From Roseiarcus sp963765375 (GTDB taxonomy: Bacteria > Pseudomonadota > Alphaproteobacteria > Rhizobiales > Beijerinckiaceae), in NCBI GenBank assembly GCA_963765375.1, contig CAVXVZ010000011.1, positions 372,001-436,000 of the forward strand: a stretch of 64,000 nt of DNA. The letters are read 5' to 3'. Both the position numbers and the translations under genes were made by a program. Within the stretch, counting starts at the first letter, position 1, and each line of letters starts with the position of its first letter. Below are positions 47,070 through 58,279 of the stretch, piece by piece. The notes below the pieces were generated by a model. It did no database searches and was not told where the DNA came from. It saw nothing but the letters and a program-made list of their open reading frames with translations.

Positions 47070-48383
47070 TTATTTGAATCCTTGGGTCGGGCCCTGGACG
47101 GCGTAGCCCCCCGCGAAACGTCTCTTCACCCGCTCGATCTGGTCAGCCGCGACGCGCACCGTAAGACGCAGACCCGCTTCCTCGTCGCGCCGGCTCATGA
47201 CCTCCGCGTGTTCGTAGAGCCAATGCAGTCCCCCGCCGTCGCAAGCGTCAAGCGTCAGTTCGACCAGCGACCGGTCACGAGCCAGGCGGTCCTCGATCGC
47301 CTGCAACAGGCGATCGATCCCCTCCCCGGTCGCCGCCGAAATCGCCAGCGGCGGCGCGGGATGTGTTTTTTCCTCGTTGGCCAGCGCGGAGCGCGCGTCC
47401 GCGTCCAGGCAGTCGAGTTTGTTCCAGACTTCAATGACGCGGTCGGCGCGATCGGCGACTCCGATCTCGGCCAGGATCGCGTCGACGTCATCGCTCTGCG
47501 CATCGCTGTCGGCGTGGGAAATGTCCCGCACATGGACGATGACGTCTGCGGCGCGCACCTCCTCGAGCGTGGCGCGGAAAGCGGAAATGAGCGTCGTCGG
47601 CAGGTTCGAGATGAAGCCGACTGTGTCGGAAAGGATGGCCGAACCGCCATGCGGCAACCTGATCAATCGCACGGTCGGATCGAGAGTGGCGAACAGCATG
47701 TCGGCCGCCAGGATTTCCGCGTGGGTCAGCCGGTTGAACAGCGTCGACTTCCCGGCGTTGGTGTAGCCGACCAGCGCGACCACCGGATAAGGCGCGGACA
47801 CCCGGCTCGCTCGCTGAAGAGCGCGCCTGCGCTTGACTCCTTCGAGCTCGCGCTCAATGCGGACGATCCGCTCCTGAATGAGGCGGCGGTCCGTTTCAAT
47901 CTGGCTTTCGCCCGGCCCGCCGAGAAACCCGAAGCCGCCGCGCTGTCTCTCGAGATGGGTCCACGAGCGCACCAGGCGAGAGCGCTGATAGTCCAAATGA
48001 GCCAGCTCCACTTGCAGCGCCCCCTCGGCGCTGCGAGCTCTGCGGCCAAAGATTTCGAGGATCAGCCCGGTGCGGTCTATCACCTTGCAGGCGAACGCGC
48101 GTTCAAGGTTTCGCTGCTGCGCTGGCGACAGCGCACAGTCGAAGGCCACAAGATCGATCCCCTCAGCCTTCACTTTAGCTGCTATGGCCTCGACCTTGCC
48201 CTTGCCGATGTAAGTCGCAGGCCGAATCACCCTCAGCGACACGGTTTCGGCCCCGACCACGATGAGGTCGATGGCTCTTGCCAGCCCCACGGCCTCGTCG
48301 CGCCGCGCCCCGGGGCTGCGCGATTGGTCAGCCTGTTCCTGGGCGAGACTGGGACAGACGACCCAGGCGCGGGTTCCAGTCAC
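47070..48383 (-). CDS. hflX: GTPase HflX
   Basis: 437 residues from GTG 48383. The HflX N-domain includes ATYIGKGKVEAIAAKVKAEG and DCALSPAQQRNLERAFACKV. The coiled segment ERQRGGFGFLGGPGESQIET is diagnostic. The G domain has G1 GYTNAGKST, G3 DTVGF, and G4 NKLD. HflX splits stalled or hibernating ribosomes. The gene follows hfq by 55 bases, the usual order in this class. Confidence 0.95.
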   Translation of the reverse strand: MTGTRAWVVCPSLAQEQADQSRSPGARRDEAVGLARAIDLIVVGAETVSLRVIRPATYIGKGKVEAIAAKVKAEGIDLVAFDCALSPAQQRNLERAFACKVIDRTGLILEIFGRRARSAEGALQVELAHLDYQRSRLVRSWTHLERQRGGFGFLGGPGESQIETDRRLIQERIVRIERELEGVKRRRALQRASRVSAPYPVVALVGYTNAGKSTLFNRLTHAEILAADMLFATLDPTVRLIRLPHGGSAILSDTVGFISNLPTTLISAFRATLEEVRAADVIVHVRDISHADSDAQSDDVDAILAEIGVADRADRVIEVWNKLDCLDADARSALANEEKTHPAPPLAISAATGEGIDRLLQAIEDRLARDRSLVELTLDACDGGGLHWLYEHAEVMSRRDEEAGLRLTVRVAADQIERVKRRFAGGYAVQGPTQGFK

Positions 48384-48438
48384 GACCGCCCGCCTTCAGT
48401 CGCCGATCGGCCCGGCCGATGAACCCAGGAAAGACGGC

Positions 48439-48693
48439 TCAATGAGCGTCCGCGCCGTCTTCGACCGCCTCGAACATCGTAATCGGACTGGCCGGCATGA
48501 TTGTCGAGATTGCGTGCTTATAGACCAGCTGCGAGTGCCCGTCGCGGCGCAGCAAGACGCAGAAATTATCGAACCAGGTAACGAAACCCTGCAGTTTTAC
48601 TCCGTTGACGAGAAAAATCGTGACCGACGTCTTGGACTTTCGGACGTGATTGAGAAACGTGTCCTGGAGGTTTTGCGCCTTCTCGGTTGCCAT
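48439..48693 (-). CDS. hfq: RNA chaperone Hfq
   Basis: 84 residues. Sm1 is at LQDTFLNHVRKSKTSVTIFL with VNGVKLQGFVTWFDNFCVLL, and Sm2 is YKHAISTIMP. A short acidic tail follows. The hexamer pairs small RNAs with mRNAs. The order ntrX-hfq-hflX on one strand is conserved in alphaproteobacteria; the 221-base gap upstream holds its own promoter, presumably. Confidence 0.97.
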   Translation of the reverse strand: MATEKAQNLQDTFLNHVRKSKTSVTIFLVNGVKLQGFVTWFDNFCVLLRRDGHSQLVYKHAISTIMPASPITMFEAVEDGADAH

Positions 48694-48914
48694 TCGTCTT
48701 TCCGTTCGTTGGGCCTTTCCGGCCTCGGTATAAGGTATTCACCGGCGCCTCTCATGAAGCGATCTGCAAGTTTATAGCATAAAAATTACGGCGGGCGAAC
48801 TCATAAGCCGAAAACACAATGTTAAAGCGGCGTTCATGAACGGTCGAGTGAGGCGGACGTGGGCCCAGAATGGGGCTTGCGCGCACCCGAGGACGGATTT
48901 GGAGGCGACCGCAG

Positions 48915-50282
48915 CTATTCGACCCCCAGAGACTTCAGCTTGCGGTGCAGCGCCGACCGCTCCATGCCGATGAATTCCGCGGTTCGCGATATATTTCCGC
49001 CAAACCGGCTGATTTGGGCCACGAGATAGTCGCGCTCGAAGGCTTCCCGCGCCTCGCGAAGCGGAAGACTCAGCAATTTCTCGCCGCCGATGCCGCTCGG
49101 CACCGCCGGCACAAGCGCGCCAACCTCGGCCGGAAGCATTGACGCCGAGATTTCGGCGTTGGGGTCGCCGAGGGAGAGGATCATCAAGCGTTCAACATTG
49201 TTGCGCAACTGGCGGATGTTTCCTGGCCAGTCGTGGGACTGCAGCACCGCCATGGCGTCCGCGCCCACGCGGCGCGGCGCAACTCCCATGGTGGCGGCGA
49301 CACTCTTCAGAAAGTATTGAACGAGTTCCGGAATGTCCTCTCGCCGCTCGGCCAGCGACGGGATCCGAATCGGCACCACCGAAAGCCGGTGAAAAAGATC
49401 CTCGCGAAAGCGCCCCTCGGTGATCGCTTCCGCAAGATCCCGACTGGTTGATGAAATGATGCGGACGTCGACGAAGACCCGCGAAGCCCCGCCGACGCGG
49501 CGAAAGTTCTGATCGACCAGCACCCGGAGGATTTTCGCCTGCGTCTCGCGCGGCATGTCGGCGATTTCGTCCAGGTAGAGCGTGCCGCTGTGCGCCTGCT
49601 CAAGGGCGCCGATCCTCGGAGGCTGATCGGCGCTGGCCTCGACCCCGAACAGCTCCGCCTCCATCCTTTCAGGCGACATCGCCGGGGCGTTGATCACGAC
49701 GAAGGGGCCGTCGGCGCGCCCCGAACTTTCGTGAACAAGCCTGGCGGCCAGCTCCTTGCCCGAACCGGCGGCGCCAGAAATGAGTATGCGCGAATTGGCG
49801 GGTCCGAGTTTGTCGATGATCCGCTTGAGATTGACCATCGCCGAGGAAGACCCGACCATTCGGTCGACCGAGCCGCCTCGGGCCTTGAGCTCGTTGACCT
49901 CTCTCTTCAGGCGCGAAGTCTCCAACGCCCGTTCGGCGATCAAGATCAGGCGATCGGCCTTGAACGGCTTCTCGATGAAGTCGTAAGCGCCGAGCTTGAT
50001 CGCCGTCACCGCGGTCTCGATGTTGCCGTGACCCGAAATCATCACGACAGGCACGGAGGGATGCTGGCGCTTGACCGCCTCGAGAAGCTGCAGCCCGTCC
50101 AGCTTCGATCCCTGCAGCCAGATGTCAAGGAGGATCAGTTGCGGCCGGCGCGCGTCGATCGCCGCCATCGCCTCGTCCGAATCGCGCGCCATGCGCGCGC
50201 CATGACCCTCATCCTCCAAGATGCCGGCGACGAGCTCGCGGATGTCCTCTTCGTCGTCGACGATGAGAATGTCTGCAACCAT
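48915..50282 (-). CDS. ntrX: response regulator NtrX
   Basis: 455 residues. Receiver domain 1-120 with phospho-acceptor D53 (LILLDIWLQG) and acidic DDEED. The AAA+ domain has ISGAAGSGKELAARLVHESS, and YLDEIADMPRETQAKILRVL. The GAFTGA loop is absent: ELFGVEASADQPPRIGALEQ takes its place, as is known for NtrX, so it is not expected to activate sigma-54. A Fis-type helix-turn-helix ends the protein (NISRTAEFIGMERSALHRKL). ATG overlaps the ntrY stop by one base. It controls nitrogen and redox-linked genes. Confidence 0.95.
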   Translation of the reverse strand: MVADILIVDDEEDIRELVAGILEDEGHGARMARDSDEAMAAIDARRPQLILLDIWLQGSKLDGLQLLEAVKRQHPSVPVVMISGHGNIETAVTAIKLGAYDFIEKPFKADRLILIAERALETSRLKREVNELKARGGSVDRMVGSSSAMVNLKRIIDKLGPANSRILISGAAGSGKELAARLVHESSGRADGPFVVINAPAMSPERMEAELFGVEASADQPPRIGALEQAHSGTLYLDEIADMPRETQAKILRVLVDQNFRRVGGASRVFVDVRIISSTSRDLAEAITEGRFREDLFHRLSVVPIRIPSLAERREDIPELVQYFLKSVAATMGVAPRRVGADAMAVLQSHDWPGNIRQLRNNVERLMILSLGDPNAEISASMLPAEVGALVPAVPSGIGGEKLLSLPLREAREAFERDYLVAQISRFGGNISRTAEFIGMERSALHRKLKSLGVE

Positions 50283-52519
50283 CAGGACGATCCAATCCTC
50301 TCGTTTTCGGCCTGCGCGCTATCGTGCTCCTGGCGGCGCAAGGGCAGTCTCATCAGGACTTTTGCGCCATGACCGCCGTCGATACGCGCCAGCCCGTCGA
50401 GCAGCTCGACGCCTCCGCCGTGGTCCTCGAATATCTTGACTACGATCGGCAAGCCGAGGCCGGTTCCTTCGGTCCTCGTCGTCACATAAGGCTCCATCAG
50501 ACGGTGCCGGTCCTCGCGGGGAAATCCTTTGCCATTGTCGCTGACCGCGATCTCGGCAAAGTCGCCTCCGTCAACGGACAAGGTGGTCAGGATGACGCCC
50601 TTCCCCTGGTATTCCCCTAATGCGTCAATGCCTTCCATAGCATTCTTCAGCACGTTTGTGAGTGCTTGCGACACCAGCCGACGATCAAAATTGGTCAGAA
50701 CAGCCTCGTCGGGAAGCCGGTCCTCGAAAGCAATGTCCGGGCGCCCGACCCGCATCAGAAATATCGCCTGGCGCACACAGTCGGTAAGGTCGTCGTGCGC
50801 CGGCCGCGCCTTGGGCATTCGCGCGAAGGAGGAGAATTCGTCGACCATCCGTTTGATGTCGTCGACCTGCCGGATGATGGTGTCCGTGCATTGGTCGAAA
50901 ACATCCCTGCCCTCGAGAATATGCCGGCCGTAACGTCGCTTCAGGCGCTCGGCCGAGAGCTGGATCGGCGTCAGCGGATTCCTGATCTCGTGCGCGATGC
51001 GACGCGCCACGTCCGCCCAAGCAGCGGTCCGCTGGGCAGTGACGAGGTCGCTGATGTCGTCGAGCGTGATGACGCTGGCGCGGTCGTCGCGCCCTGGGTT
51101 GCCGGTGACCCGAACGTTCAGAACCCGCTCGCGACCGTCTCGCAGGACGGTCGCCTGCCCCTGATGAAGCCGCAGCCGCAGCGACCGCGCCTGTTCCCAG
51201 ATCAGGCCGATGCTGGGCTGGACGGCGTTCAGGGGCCTACCGATCAGACCGATATCGCCACCGAGCAGGCGCTCCGCGGCGGCGTTCGAAATCGTCACGA
51301 CGCCTTCGTTGTCGACGCCCAGAACGCCGGCGGGCACGCCCGACAGCACCGCCTCGATGAAGGCGCGCCGCTCATCGTTGAGCGCGTTCGCGTCGATCAG
51401 GCCGGTTTGCTGGCGCAGCAGCTCCGAGGTCATCTTGTTGAACGTATCTCCGAGATGCCCGAGATCCCCGTCGGAGGCGCTGGTCGGGACCTGGACGTGA
51501 AGGTTGCCAGAAGCGACCTCGTCGGTGGCTCGAATGAGGCGACGAATGGGTCCGACAAGCCGATTGGCCCAGGCAAGCCCGAGCCAAATCGCGGAAAACA
51601 GCATCGTCAGCGCAAGCATGACGAACACAGTCGCAAAGCCCAGTTCGAGGCTGTGCCTATGGGCTTCGAAACGGCCCCACATGCTTGAGACCAGAGTGGC
51701 GTCCTCCGCAACCTTGGCCGCCAACGGGTCGATCCCCCGAGCCGCGTAAAGGAATTGCCCCCCGAGGCCGGGGATCGGGCGAATGCCGACGAAGATGTTG
51801 CCGGCGCCCAGGAAGCCGCACAGCGCCTCGCCGTTCAGCGCGTCCTGGAAATCAGACGGATCGGGCCTGGCGATCAGCTTGTCGTCTGAGCCTTCCGCGA
51901 CCACGATCGGAGTTCCGTCGCTCTTCATCAGCGCAGCGGCGGTGAATCCCAGCGTTTTCGAGCGTGAACTGAAGTATTCCTTGAACTGAGTCGGGTCTGA
52001 TCTCAGGAGCGTCGCGCTGCGGGCGATGTCGTCGGCGGTCAGCTCGACATCGCGCAGGAGCGCCCGGCACTGGGTTTCGCGGTAAAGCTGGGTCGCCTGA
52101 TTGGCCTCATTGATGAAAGATGCAACGTCGCTCATGAAGCGGGGGTTGATCGCCCACTCGACTGAAACCGTCGCCACGATCGCCGTGATGATCGCCGGGA
52201 TCGCGGCGACCAGCGAAAACAAGGTGACGAACCGGCTGTGCAGCCGAGCGCCGGCGCGCGCGGCCCTCCTCGCAGCTCTCAGCCGCGTCAGTTCGATGGC
52301 GATGAGAACGATGAGGACGAGAACTACGAGGCCGTCCCCGACCAACAGCGTGAAGACGACGGTCTGAGTGGGCAGAATCGGCGTAAAGCCAGCGAAAACG
52401 AGGAACGTCGCCAGCGCGAGGACGAAGGCTGCGCCGACGACAATCACTCCGAACCGGCCGGTGGGCCGGCTGTCGTCAAAGAGCGCCGCGCCGCGTGCGT
52501 CGATGGTCGTTCCAGTCAA
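50282..52519 (-). CDS. ntrY: sensor histidine kinase NtrY
   Basis: 745 residues from TTG 52519. Three or four membrane helices occur in the first 350 residues, with a periplasmic domain at about 110-300, then HAMP (RLIRATDEVASGNLHVQV), a PAS domain (GVPAGVLGVDNEGVVTISNA), the H-box RIAHEIRNPLTPIQLSAERL, and an ATPase domain with SDNGKGFPREDRHRLMEPYV and GTGLGLPIVVKIF. It pairs with NtrX, whose start overlaps its stop. Confidence 0.95.
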   Translation of the reverse strand: MTGTTIDARGAALFDDSRPTGRFGVIVVGAAFVLALATFLVFAGFTPILPTQTVVFTLLVGDGLVVLVLIVLIAIELTRLRAARRAARAGARLHSRFVTLFSLVAAIPAIITAIVATVSVEWAINPRFMSDVASFINEANQATQLYRETQCRALLRDVELTADDIARSATLLRSDPTQFKEYFSSRSKTLGFTAAALMKSDGTPIVVAEGSDDKLIARPDPSDFQDALNGEALCGFLGAGNIFVGIRPIPGLGGQFLYAARGIDPLAAKVAEDATLVSSMWGRFEAHRHSLELGFATVFVMLALTMLFSAIWLGLAWANRLVGPIRRLIRATDEVASGNLHVQVPTSASDGDLGHLGDTFNKMTSELLRQQTGLIDANALNDERRAFIEAVLSGVPAGVLGVDNEGVVTISNAAAERLLGGDIGLIGRPLNAVQPSIGLIWEQARSLRLRLHQGQATVLRDGRERVLNVRVTGNPGRDDRASVITLDDISDLVTAQRTAAWADVARRIAHEIRNPLTPIQLSAERLKRRYGRHILEGRDVFDQCTDTIIRQVDDIKRMVDEFSSFARMPKARPAHDDLTDCVRQAIFLMRVGRPDIAFEDRLPDEAVLTNFDRRLVSQALTNVLKNAMEGIDALGEYQGKGVILTTLSVDGGDFAEIAVSDNGKGFPREDRHRLMEPYVTTRTEGTGLGLPIVVKIFEDHGGGVELLDGLARIDGGHGAKVLMRLPLRRQEHDSAQAENERIGSS

Positions 52520-52627
52520 AGCCCTGAACCGAATGCCGCGAGACTCGCCATAGGGTGGCGAATTGTTTAGCGCCTCCGTGGCAAAGCTGCAACGATGTTG
52601 CTCAACTGCGACGGCGCCGGTGCAGAT

Positions 52628-54115
<1,488 letters not shown>

Positions 54116-54149
54116 TCCGACTAGCTCCTCCGCCCTGACGTCCGGCCCC

Positions 54150-55259
54150 TCACCTCGCCGCCACGCGCGGCGATTGAAGCGGCATCAGCACGCGAAACAT
54201 GGTTCGTCGCGGATGCAACTCGCATTCAATGATGCCGCCGTGGTCGCCGATCAGCTTCGCGACCAGTGCAAGACCTAGACCAGAACCTTGGAGCTTAGTC
54301 GTCACGAAGGGATCGAATAGATTGCCAAGTATTTCGGGCGCGATGCCCGGACCGTTGTCCCGAACGCAAATCTCTAGCGGCAGGGCGATCGGTTCGGCGC
54401 TCGGCGCGGTCCGTAAGCGCACTCCCGGTCGGTACGCGGTGGTCAGCGTAATCTCGCCATCGATGCTATCCCTTCCAATGGCTTCGGCGGCGTTCTTAAC
54501 TAAATTGAGGAATACTTGGATCAGTTGATCGCGGGATCCGCGCACATGCGGCAGCGAGGGATCGTAGACCTCGACAAAACGGATGTGGCGGGCGAAGCCG
54601 GCTTGGGCCAATCGCTTGACGTGATCCAACACAGCGTGAATGTTGAGGCTTTCCCATTGCGACGGCGTTGAATCGGCGAATGATTGCATGCGATCGACGA
54701 GTTTGACGATCCGATCGGTTTCGTCGCAAATTAACCGTGTCAGGGCTCGATCCTCGTCGCTGACGTTCGCTTCGAGCAATTGGGCGGCGCCGCGAATGCC
54801 CGAGAGCGGGTTTTTGATTTCGTGGGCCAGCATGAGCCCAAGCGCACTGATCGAACGCGCGGCGCTCCGATGCGTCAGTTGTCTGTCTATTTTTTCAGCA
54901 ATAGCCCGCTCTTGCAGCATAATCGCCACTGCATCGTCCGTCTGGGGCACGGGCGCGATGAAAACATCGACAGCATTTCGATTGCCCGTCCGGGGCGTGG
55001 AAATGTCGATCTTGTAGCCGTTGACGGTCGCGCGATTGCTGAGCGCGTCGGCGACAAGAGCCAAAACCGGCGAGTCCGACGGAATGAGGTCGGTCAGTCG
55101 GGAACGCACCAGCGTGCCGCGCCCCATGTCGAAGAACGTCTCGGCCGCCGCGTTGACATCAATCACCCAGCCTTGGGCGTCGACCGTGAGCAACGGCTGG
55201 GCGAGAGCGTTCAGCACTTTGACCGCGTCCGGGCGCCGCTGAGCCGGGTGCGCGGTCAT
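54150..55259 (-). CDS. ntrB: nitrogen sensor kinase NtrB
   Basis: 369 residues from ATG 55259, overlapping the dusB stop by four bases. PAS domain 10-75 (QPLLTVDAQGWVIDVNAAAE), H-box GLMLAHEIKNPLSGIRGAAQ with H146, N-box NLVKNAAEAIGRD, and G boxes VRDNGPGIAPEILGNLFDPF and GSGLGLALVAKLI. No membrane segments, so it is cytosolic and should be controlled by PII. It phosphorylates or dephosphorylates NtrC. Confidence 0.97.
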   Translation of the reverse strand: MTAHPAQRRPDAVKVLNALAQPLLTVDAQGWVIDVNAAAETFFDMGRGTLVRSRLTDLIPSDSPVLALVADALSNRATVNGYKIDISTPRTGNRNAVDVFIAPVPQTDDAVAIMLQERAIAEKIDRQLTHRSAARSISALGLMLAHEIKNPLSGIRGAAQLLEANVSDEDRALTRLICDETDRIVKLVDRMQSFADSTPSQWESLNIHAVLDHVKRLAQAGFARHIRFVEVYDPSLPHVRGSRDQLIQVFLNLVKNAAEAIGRDSIDGEITLTTAYRPGVRLRTAPSAEPIALPLEICVRDNGPGIAPEILGNLFDPFVTTKLQGSGLGLALVAKLIGDHGGIIECELHPRRTMFRVLMPLQSPRVAAR

Positions 55260-56269
55260 GCCGCCAGCCTCGCCCAATCAGGGTCGAAGGCCCGCGCGAG
55301 CAGCGCTCGCGCCTTGGGCAAGTCCTCGGTCGTCACGAGTTCGCGCCGAAGGGTCTCGTCGGCGCCCGCCTGACCCGCATAGGCCGCCAGATGCTTTCGG
55401 GCATGACGAAGTCCTGAGCGGGGGCCAAGCTTGCCGACGAGCCAGTCGAGATGCTCGAGCGCAGCCTCGCGACGCTCCTCCCGCCGGGGCGCACGCAGCC
55501 GGCCGCCGGCTTCGAGCGCACGCGATACGCCGCCGACCAGCCACGGGGCGCCGAGCGCCGCGCGCCCGATCATGACCCCAGCGGCGCCGGAAAGCGCAAG
55601 CATGGCGCGAGCGTCCTCGAGGGTCGCACAATCCCCGTTGACGATAACCGGGATCCGGACCGCCTCGACCACCGCGCGGGCGGCGGCCCAATCGGCGCGG
55701 CCGTTGTAGAACTGGGCGCGAGTCCGCCCGTGGACGGTCGCCATCCGCGCCCCCGCCTGTTCGGCCCGGCGGGCGAGTTCGGGCGCGTTCAACGACGCCT
55801 CGTCCCAGCCGAGCCGCATCTTGACGGTCACGGGAACCGACACTGCCTCGACCACCGCCGCTATGAGACGCTCGGCGTCATCGAGATCGCGCATCAGCGC
55901 CGCGCCGGCCAGAGCGCCGGCAACGCGCCGCGCCGGGCAACCCATATTGATATCGACGAGCGCGGCGCCGACGCCGACGACCCTGCGCGCGGTCTCTGCG
56001 AGCGCCCGCGCCTCCCGACCGACAAGCTGGACGGCGTGGGGAGCCAATCCGTCGCCCTCCGCCCGCATTGATGCCTCTGCGTCGCCTTCAAGATAGGTTT
56101 CGGCCGCCACCATCTCCGAAAAGACGAGCGCCGCGCCGAAGCGGCGCGCGATCCGCCGCATCGCCAGATCGCTCACCCCCGACATCGGCGCAAGCAACGC
56201 CCGTCCCTCGAGCCGGATCGGTCCGATGGCGATGATGGGGGTGGCGCCTAGAGAATGAGCACACTTCAT
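55256..56269 (-). CDS. dusB: tRNA dihydrouridine synthase DusB (NifR3)
   Basis: 337 residues. The FMN TIM-barrel has ALLAPMSGVSDLAMRRIARR, the active-site region ALVDINMGCPARRVAGALAG with the catalytic Cys, VTVKMRLGWDEASLNAPELA, TVHGRTRAQFYNGRADW and VIVNGDCATLEDARAMLALS. It reduces uridine in tRNA. It heads the ntrBC operon as nifR3 does in Rhodobacter and rhizobia. The start codon could be a few residues downstream. Confidence 0.95.
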   Translation of the reverse strand: MKCAHSLGATPIIAIGPIRLEGRALLAPMSGVSDLAMRRIARRFGAALVFSEMVAAETYLEGDAEASMRAEGDGLAPHAVQLVGREARALAETARRVVGVGAALVDINMGCPARRVAGALAGAALMRDLDDAERLIAAVVEAVSVPVTVKMRLGWDEASLNAPELARRAEQAGARMATVHGRTRAQFYNGRADWAAARAVVEAVRIPVIVNGDCATLEDARAMLALSGAAGVMIGRAALGAPWLVGGVSRALEAGGRLRAPRREERREAALEHLDWLVGKLGPRSGLRHARKHLAAYAGQAGADETLRRELVTTEDLPKARALLARAFDPDWARLAA

Positions 56270-56338
56270 TCTGCCTACACTCTAGTCAGTTGAATGGCGA
56301 AGGCAAGCCAAACGAACCGACCGGCCATTGTCTGACCG

Positions 56339-57148
56339 TCAAGCCGGGTCGTCCGGTCCCGGGAACAGGTGGTCAATCCGCCCGCTCGCGTAATAGGCGG
56401 CGAGCCCGATCCATTCATGCGCCGCCAGCATGAAGGTCTTGAGGTTCCCCAGCGGATCGAGGGTCGGGCGAAAATCGTCAACCCATCGCCCGGAGGTATA
56501 AAAAGAGACCGGATAGGGGATCGGGTGAAATCCCGCCTTCTCGAACACGCCCATCGCCCGCGGCATGTGGAAGGCGGAGGTTAGGACGACCCAGCGCTGC
56601 GACGCTTCCGGATGAACGATCGCCGCGGTGAAGCGGGCGTTTTCGTCGGTGTTGCGAGCCTTGTCCTCGATCGTCACCCGATCCCGCGCGACGCCCATCG
56701 CGACCATGAGGTCCCGGGCTCGCGCCGCTTCGTTCGAACTCCCTCCGAGCAGCGAGTTGGCGCCGCTGGTGTATACGACGCGCGCCTGCGGAAACCGCTT
56801 CGCCAGAATGACCGCCTCGGTGATCCGCTCGCCGCCCTCGTCGAATATTGTCTGGCCGCGGACGGCGCTCATGGCGTCGTTGATGGCCCCCCCGAGCACG
56901 ATGATGCCGTATGGCGGCTGCAAATCAGACGAAGGCTCGGGGAACCGGTTTTCCAGCGGGACGAGCAGCAACGCGCGAAAGGGCAGCGTGGCCAGGGCGA
57001 GCAGGATCAGGATCGCCGTAAGCGCGAGCCCGCGTCCGAACCTCGCATGGCGGCCGTAGCAGAGCACGACCCCCGCGAGCGCGCCGAACAACAAAAGGTT
57101 GATCGGCGAAGCAAGCATCCAGAATATCTTCGAAGCGACGAAAAACAC
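56339..57148 (-). CDS. YdcF/ElyC-type DUF218 membrane protein
   Basis: About 269 residues if the GTG at 57148 is used (MFFVASKIFWMLASPINLLL); a frame further upstream would overlap the divergent cysK start. Two N-terminal helices are followed by the DUF218 domain: GIIVLGGAINDAMSAVRGQT, RVVYTSGANSLLGGSSNEAA and WVVLTSAFHMPRAMGVFEKA. In E. coli ElyC and YdcF influence envelope and peptidoglycan or bind SAM. The start is uncertain. Confidence 0.85.
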   Translation of the reverse strand: MFFVASKIFWMLASPINLLLFGALAGVVLCYGRHARFGRGLALTAILILLALATLPFRALLLVPLENRFPEPSSDLQPPYGIIVLGGAINDAMSAVRGQTIFDEGGERITEAVILAKRFPQARVVYTSGANSLLGGSSNEAARARDLMVAMGVARDRVTIEDKARNTDENARFTAAIVHPEASQRWVVLTSAFHMPRAMGVFEKAGFHPIPYPVSFYTSGRWVDDFRPTLDPLGNLKTFMLAAHEWIGLAAYYASGRIDHLFPGPDDPA

Positions 57149-57247
57149 TGGCGAAACGATCTCTGTCTTCGGCCCTTGTGGCAAGAGTGAAGGCTTGTCG
57201 CAAGTCGCGCCGTCGCCTAACTTGCGTTTTGACTCAAGAGGAGCGCG

Positions 57248-58279
57248 ATGAAGTTCCGCCACGATGTCGTGGCCGCGATCGGCCACACGCCGCTAATCAA
57301 GCTCCGCGCCGCCTCGCAGGCGACGGGGTGCACGATTCTCGGCAAGGCCGAATTCATGAACCCCGGCGGATCGGTCAAGGACCGCGCGGCGAAAGCGATC
57401 ATCGACGACGCGATCGCCCACGGCGGGTTGCGTCCGGGCGGCGTCATCGTCGAGGGCACCGCCGGCAACACCGGAATCGGCATCGCGATGGTGGCGAGCG
57501 CGCTCGGCTATCGGGCGGTGATCGTCATTCCCGACACCCAGGCGCAGGAAAAGAAGGACATGCTGCGCCTCGCCGGCGCGGAATTGATCGAGGTTCCGGC
57601 GGTCCCTTATTCCAACCCCAACAACTACGTGCGCTATTCGGGGCGCCTCGCCGCGGCGCTGGCCAAGACCGAACCGAACGGCGCCGTCTGGGCAAACCAG
57701 TTCGACAACGTCGCCAACCGGCGCGGCCACTACGAGACGACCGGGCCGGAGATTTACGACGATCTCGGCGGCAAGTTGCATGGGTTCGTGAGCGCCGTCG
57801 GGACAGGGGGGACGCTTGCCGGCGTCGGCATGGCGCTCAAGGAGCGCGACCCGGCGATCAAGATCGCCCTCGCCGATCCGCCGGGAGCGGCGCTCTATTC
57901 CTATTACACCACCGGCGAACTCAAGATGACCGGCTCTTCGATCACCGAGGGAATTGGACAGAGCAGGGTCACCGCCAACCTTGAAGGCGCGCCGGTCGAC
58001 TTCGCCTACGAGATTCCCGACGCAGAGTCCGTGCCGATCGTCTTCGACCTCGTGACGCGCGAAGGTCTTTTGCTCGGCGGTTCGTCGGGGGTCAACATCG
58101 CCGGCGCGCTCCATCTCGCCCGCGAACTCGGTCCAGGCCACACGATCGTGACGCTCTTGTGCGACTCCGGCGCGCGCTACGCCTCGAAGCTGTTCAATCC
58201 AGCGTTTCTGCGTTCGAAGGGCCTGCCGGTCCCAGACTGGCTGGAGGCGAAGGGAAAGACGCCCAAGGTGTTCGCTTAA
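57248..58279 (+). CDS. cysK: cysteine synthase A (PLP-dependent)
   Basis: 343 residues. The PLP lysine is K44 in NPGGSVKDRAAKA. Further motifs are VEGTAGNTGIGIAMVASALG, GTGGTLAGVGMALKE (phosphate loop) and LLGGSSGVNIAGALHLARE. The sequence GTAGNTG in place of GNTGIAL places it with the CysK/CBS-type group that includes O-acetylserine sulfhydrylases. GAGGAGCG lies before ATG 57248. The alaX start follows the stop directly (TAAATG), so the two are in one operon. Confidence 0.9.
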   Translation: MKFRHDVVAAIGHTPLIKLRAASQATGCTILGKAEFMNPGGSVKDRAAKAIIDDAIAHGGLRPGGVIVEGTAGNTGIGIAMVASALGYRAVIVIPDTQAQEKKDMLRLAGAELIEVPAVPYSNPNNYVRYSGRLAAALAKTEPNGAVWANQFDNVANRRGHYETTGPEIYDDLGGKLHGFVSAVGTGGTLAGVGMALKERDPAIKIALADPPGAALYSYYTTGELKMTGSSITEGIGQSRVTANLEGAPVDFAYEIPDAESVPIVFDLVTREGLLLGGSSGVNIAGALHLARELGPGHTIVTLLCDSGARYASKLFNPAFLRSKGLPVPDWLEAKGKTPKVFA

